A stretch of 64,000 nt of DNA from Pandoraea communis (GTDB lineage Bacteria; Pseudomonadota; Gammaproteobacteria; Burkholderiales; Burkholderiaceae), in contig NZ_CABPSJ010000002.1 of NCBI RefSeq assembly GCF_902459745.1, forward strand, positions 620,001 through 684,000, given 5' to 3'. Of the stretch, positions 63,806-64,000 are shown one piece after another. The notes below the pieces were generated by a model. That model saw only the letters and a list, made by a program, of their open reading frames with translations. It was not told where the DNA came from and searched no databases. Within the stretch, counting starts at the first letter, position 1, and each line of letters starts with the position of its first letter. Both the position numbers and the translations under genes were made by a program.

Positions 63806-64000
63806 TCACCTGTCGCGAGACACCTCCGTCTCGCGCTCGCTCGACAGGATACCGCGTCGCACCTGAACTCCCCAACGCTGGCGTCCGGTGAGGAAATGGC
63901 CCCACCCCAGCGCTGCCCCCGTGTGACGCATCAACTGGAACGAAAACGGCTCCAGCACGGCCGCGAAAAACGCCAGCCCGAGGCTCGTGCCCGTGCGGCG
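63806..64000 (-). CDS. C-terminal end of a probable glycosyltransferase, cut by window edge
   Basis: 65 codons in frame from the window edge to a TGA at 63806-63808. A hydrophobic end segment (GLAFFAAVLEPFSFQLMRHTGAALGWGHFLTGRQ, in parts) is followed by a basic tail (QRWGVQVRRGIL). This ending reminds me of family 2 glycosyltransferases with C-terminal membrane helices; identity is uncertain. It is 25 bp upstream of the TPR-like lipoprotein gene on the same strand. Confidence 0.5.
   Translation of the reverse strand, partial: RRTGTSLGLAFFAAVLEPFSFQLMRHTGAALGWGHFLTGRQRWGVQVRRGILSSERETEVSRDR

Overview
The window is high-GC DNA with dense, short-spaced operons and many ATGA start/stop overlaps. 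Gene content (AcnB-type aconitase, a BPSL1445/YSC84-type lipoprotein, OprD-type porin, LivFGHMK cassettes, MASE2-GGDEF and CSS-EAL proteins) points to a betaproteobacterium of the order Burkholderiales. Burkholderiaceae, for example Pandoraea or a close relative, is my inference from gene style and not a database match. No rRNA, tRNA, CRISPR array, transposase or prophage gene was seen, so this looks like an accessory-rich stretch of chromosome carrying catabolic, transport and regulatory loci.

Layout. 1-9571: a catabolic locus with an OprD-like porin (cut by the window edge), an IclR regulator, and a minus-strand operon of a BMP-type ABC importer (binding protein, two-domain ATPase, two permeases), a cyanuric acid hydrolase/barbiturase-family ring-opening amidohydrolase and an amidase-signature hydrolase. 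Together they suggest uptake and hydrolytic opening of a cyclic ureide or s-triazine. 10099-14198: TetR/GST and MFS/LysR divergent pairs, each with a palindrome between or near the genes. 14313-19065: small housekeeping or stress genes (CDF metal exporter, cytochrome b561, GNAT, a chloramphenicol-phosphotransferase-like kinase, two unknowns). 19081-24874: a MetA-like outer-membrane protein, a YSC84 lipoprotein and an orphan ClpV whose second ATPase domain looks damaged. 24881-31019: a regulatory island with an AraC protein, two translationally coupled receiver-like/AraC proteins, a CSS-EAL phosphodiesterase and an OmpR-like protein, with no histidine kinase.

31735-36756: exported proteins (a possible DUF930 protein, a class A acid phosphatase, a WxPGHW-repeat protein, a DUF1254/DUF1214 protein) and an AI-2E-family permease. 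36757-37296: an unusual, highly structured intergenic block ahead of acnB, with a minus-strand terminator, a possible pseudoknot and, next to acnB, a clear sigma70-type promoter under a 19-bp palindrome. 37297-41704: acnB and two exported unknowns, one preceded by a 16-bp perfect hairpin. 41906-50476: a minus-strand operon of acyl-CoA synthetase, LivGHMKF transporter and PaaK-like ligase, facing a Crp/Fnr regulator. 51548-52648: a MASE2 diguanylate cyclase.

52820-61132: a minus-strand operon of a polyamine/opine-type ABC importer, a three-part FAD/[2Fe-2S] amine or imino-acid dehydrogenase and a RidA deaminase, ended by a strong terminator and faced by a LysR gene with a T-N11-A box. The logic is uptake, oxidation to an imine, then imine hydrolysis. 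61271-64000: an AraC/GyrI regulator, the tRNA 2-selenouridine synthase mnmH, a TPR-like lipoprotein, and the tail of a probable glycosyltransferase cut by the window edge.

Most start sites were chosen from visible ribosome binding sites, signal peptides or family N-termini. Substrates of the three catabolic operons are inferences.
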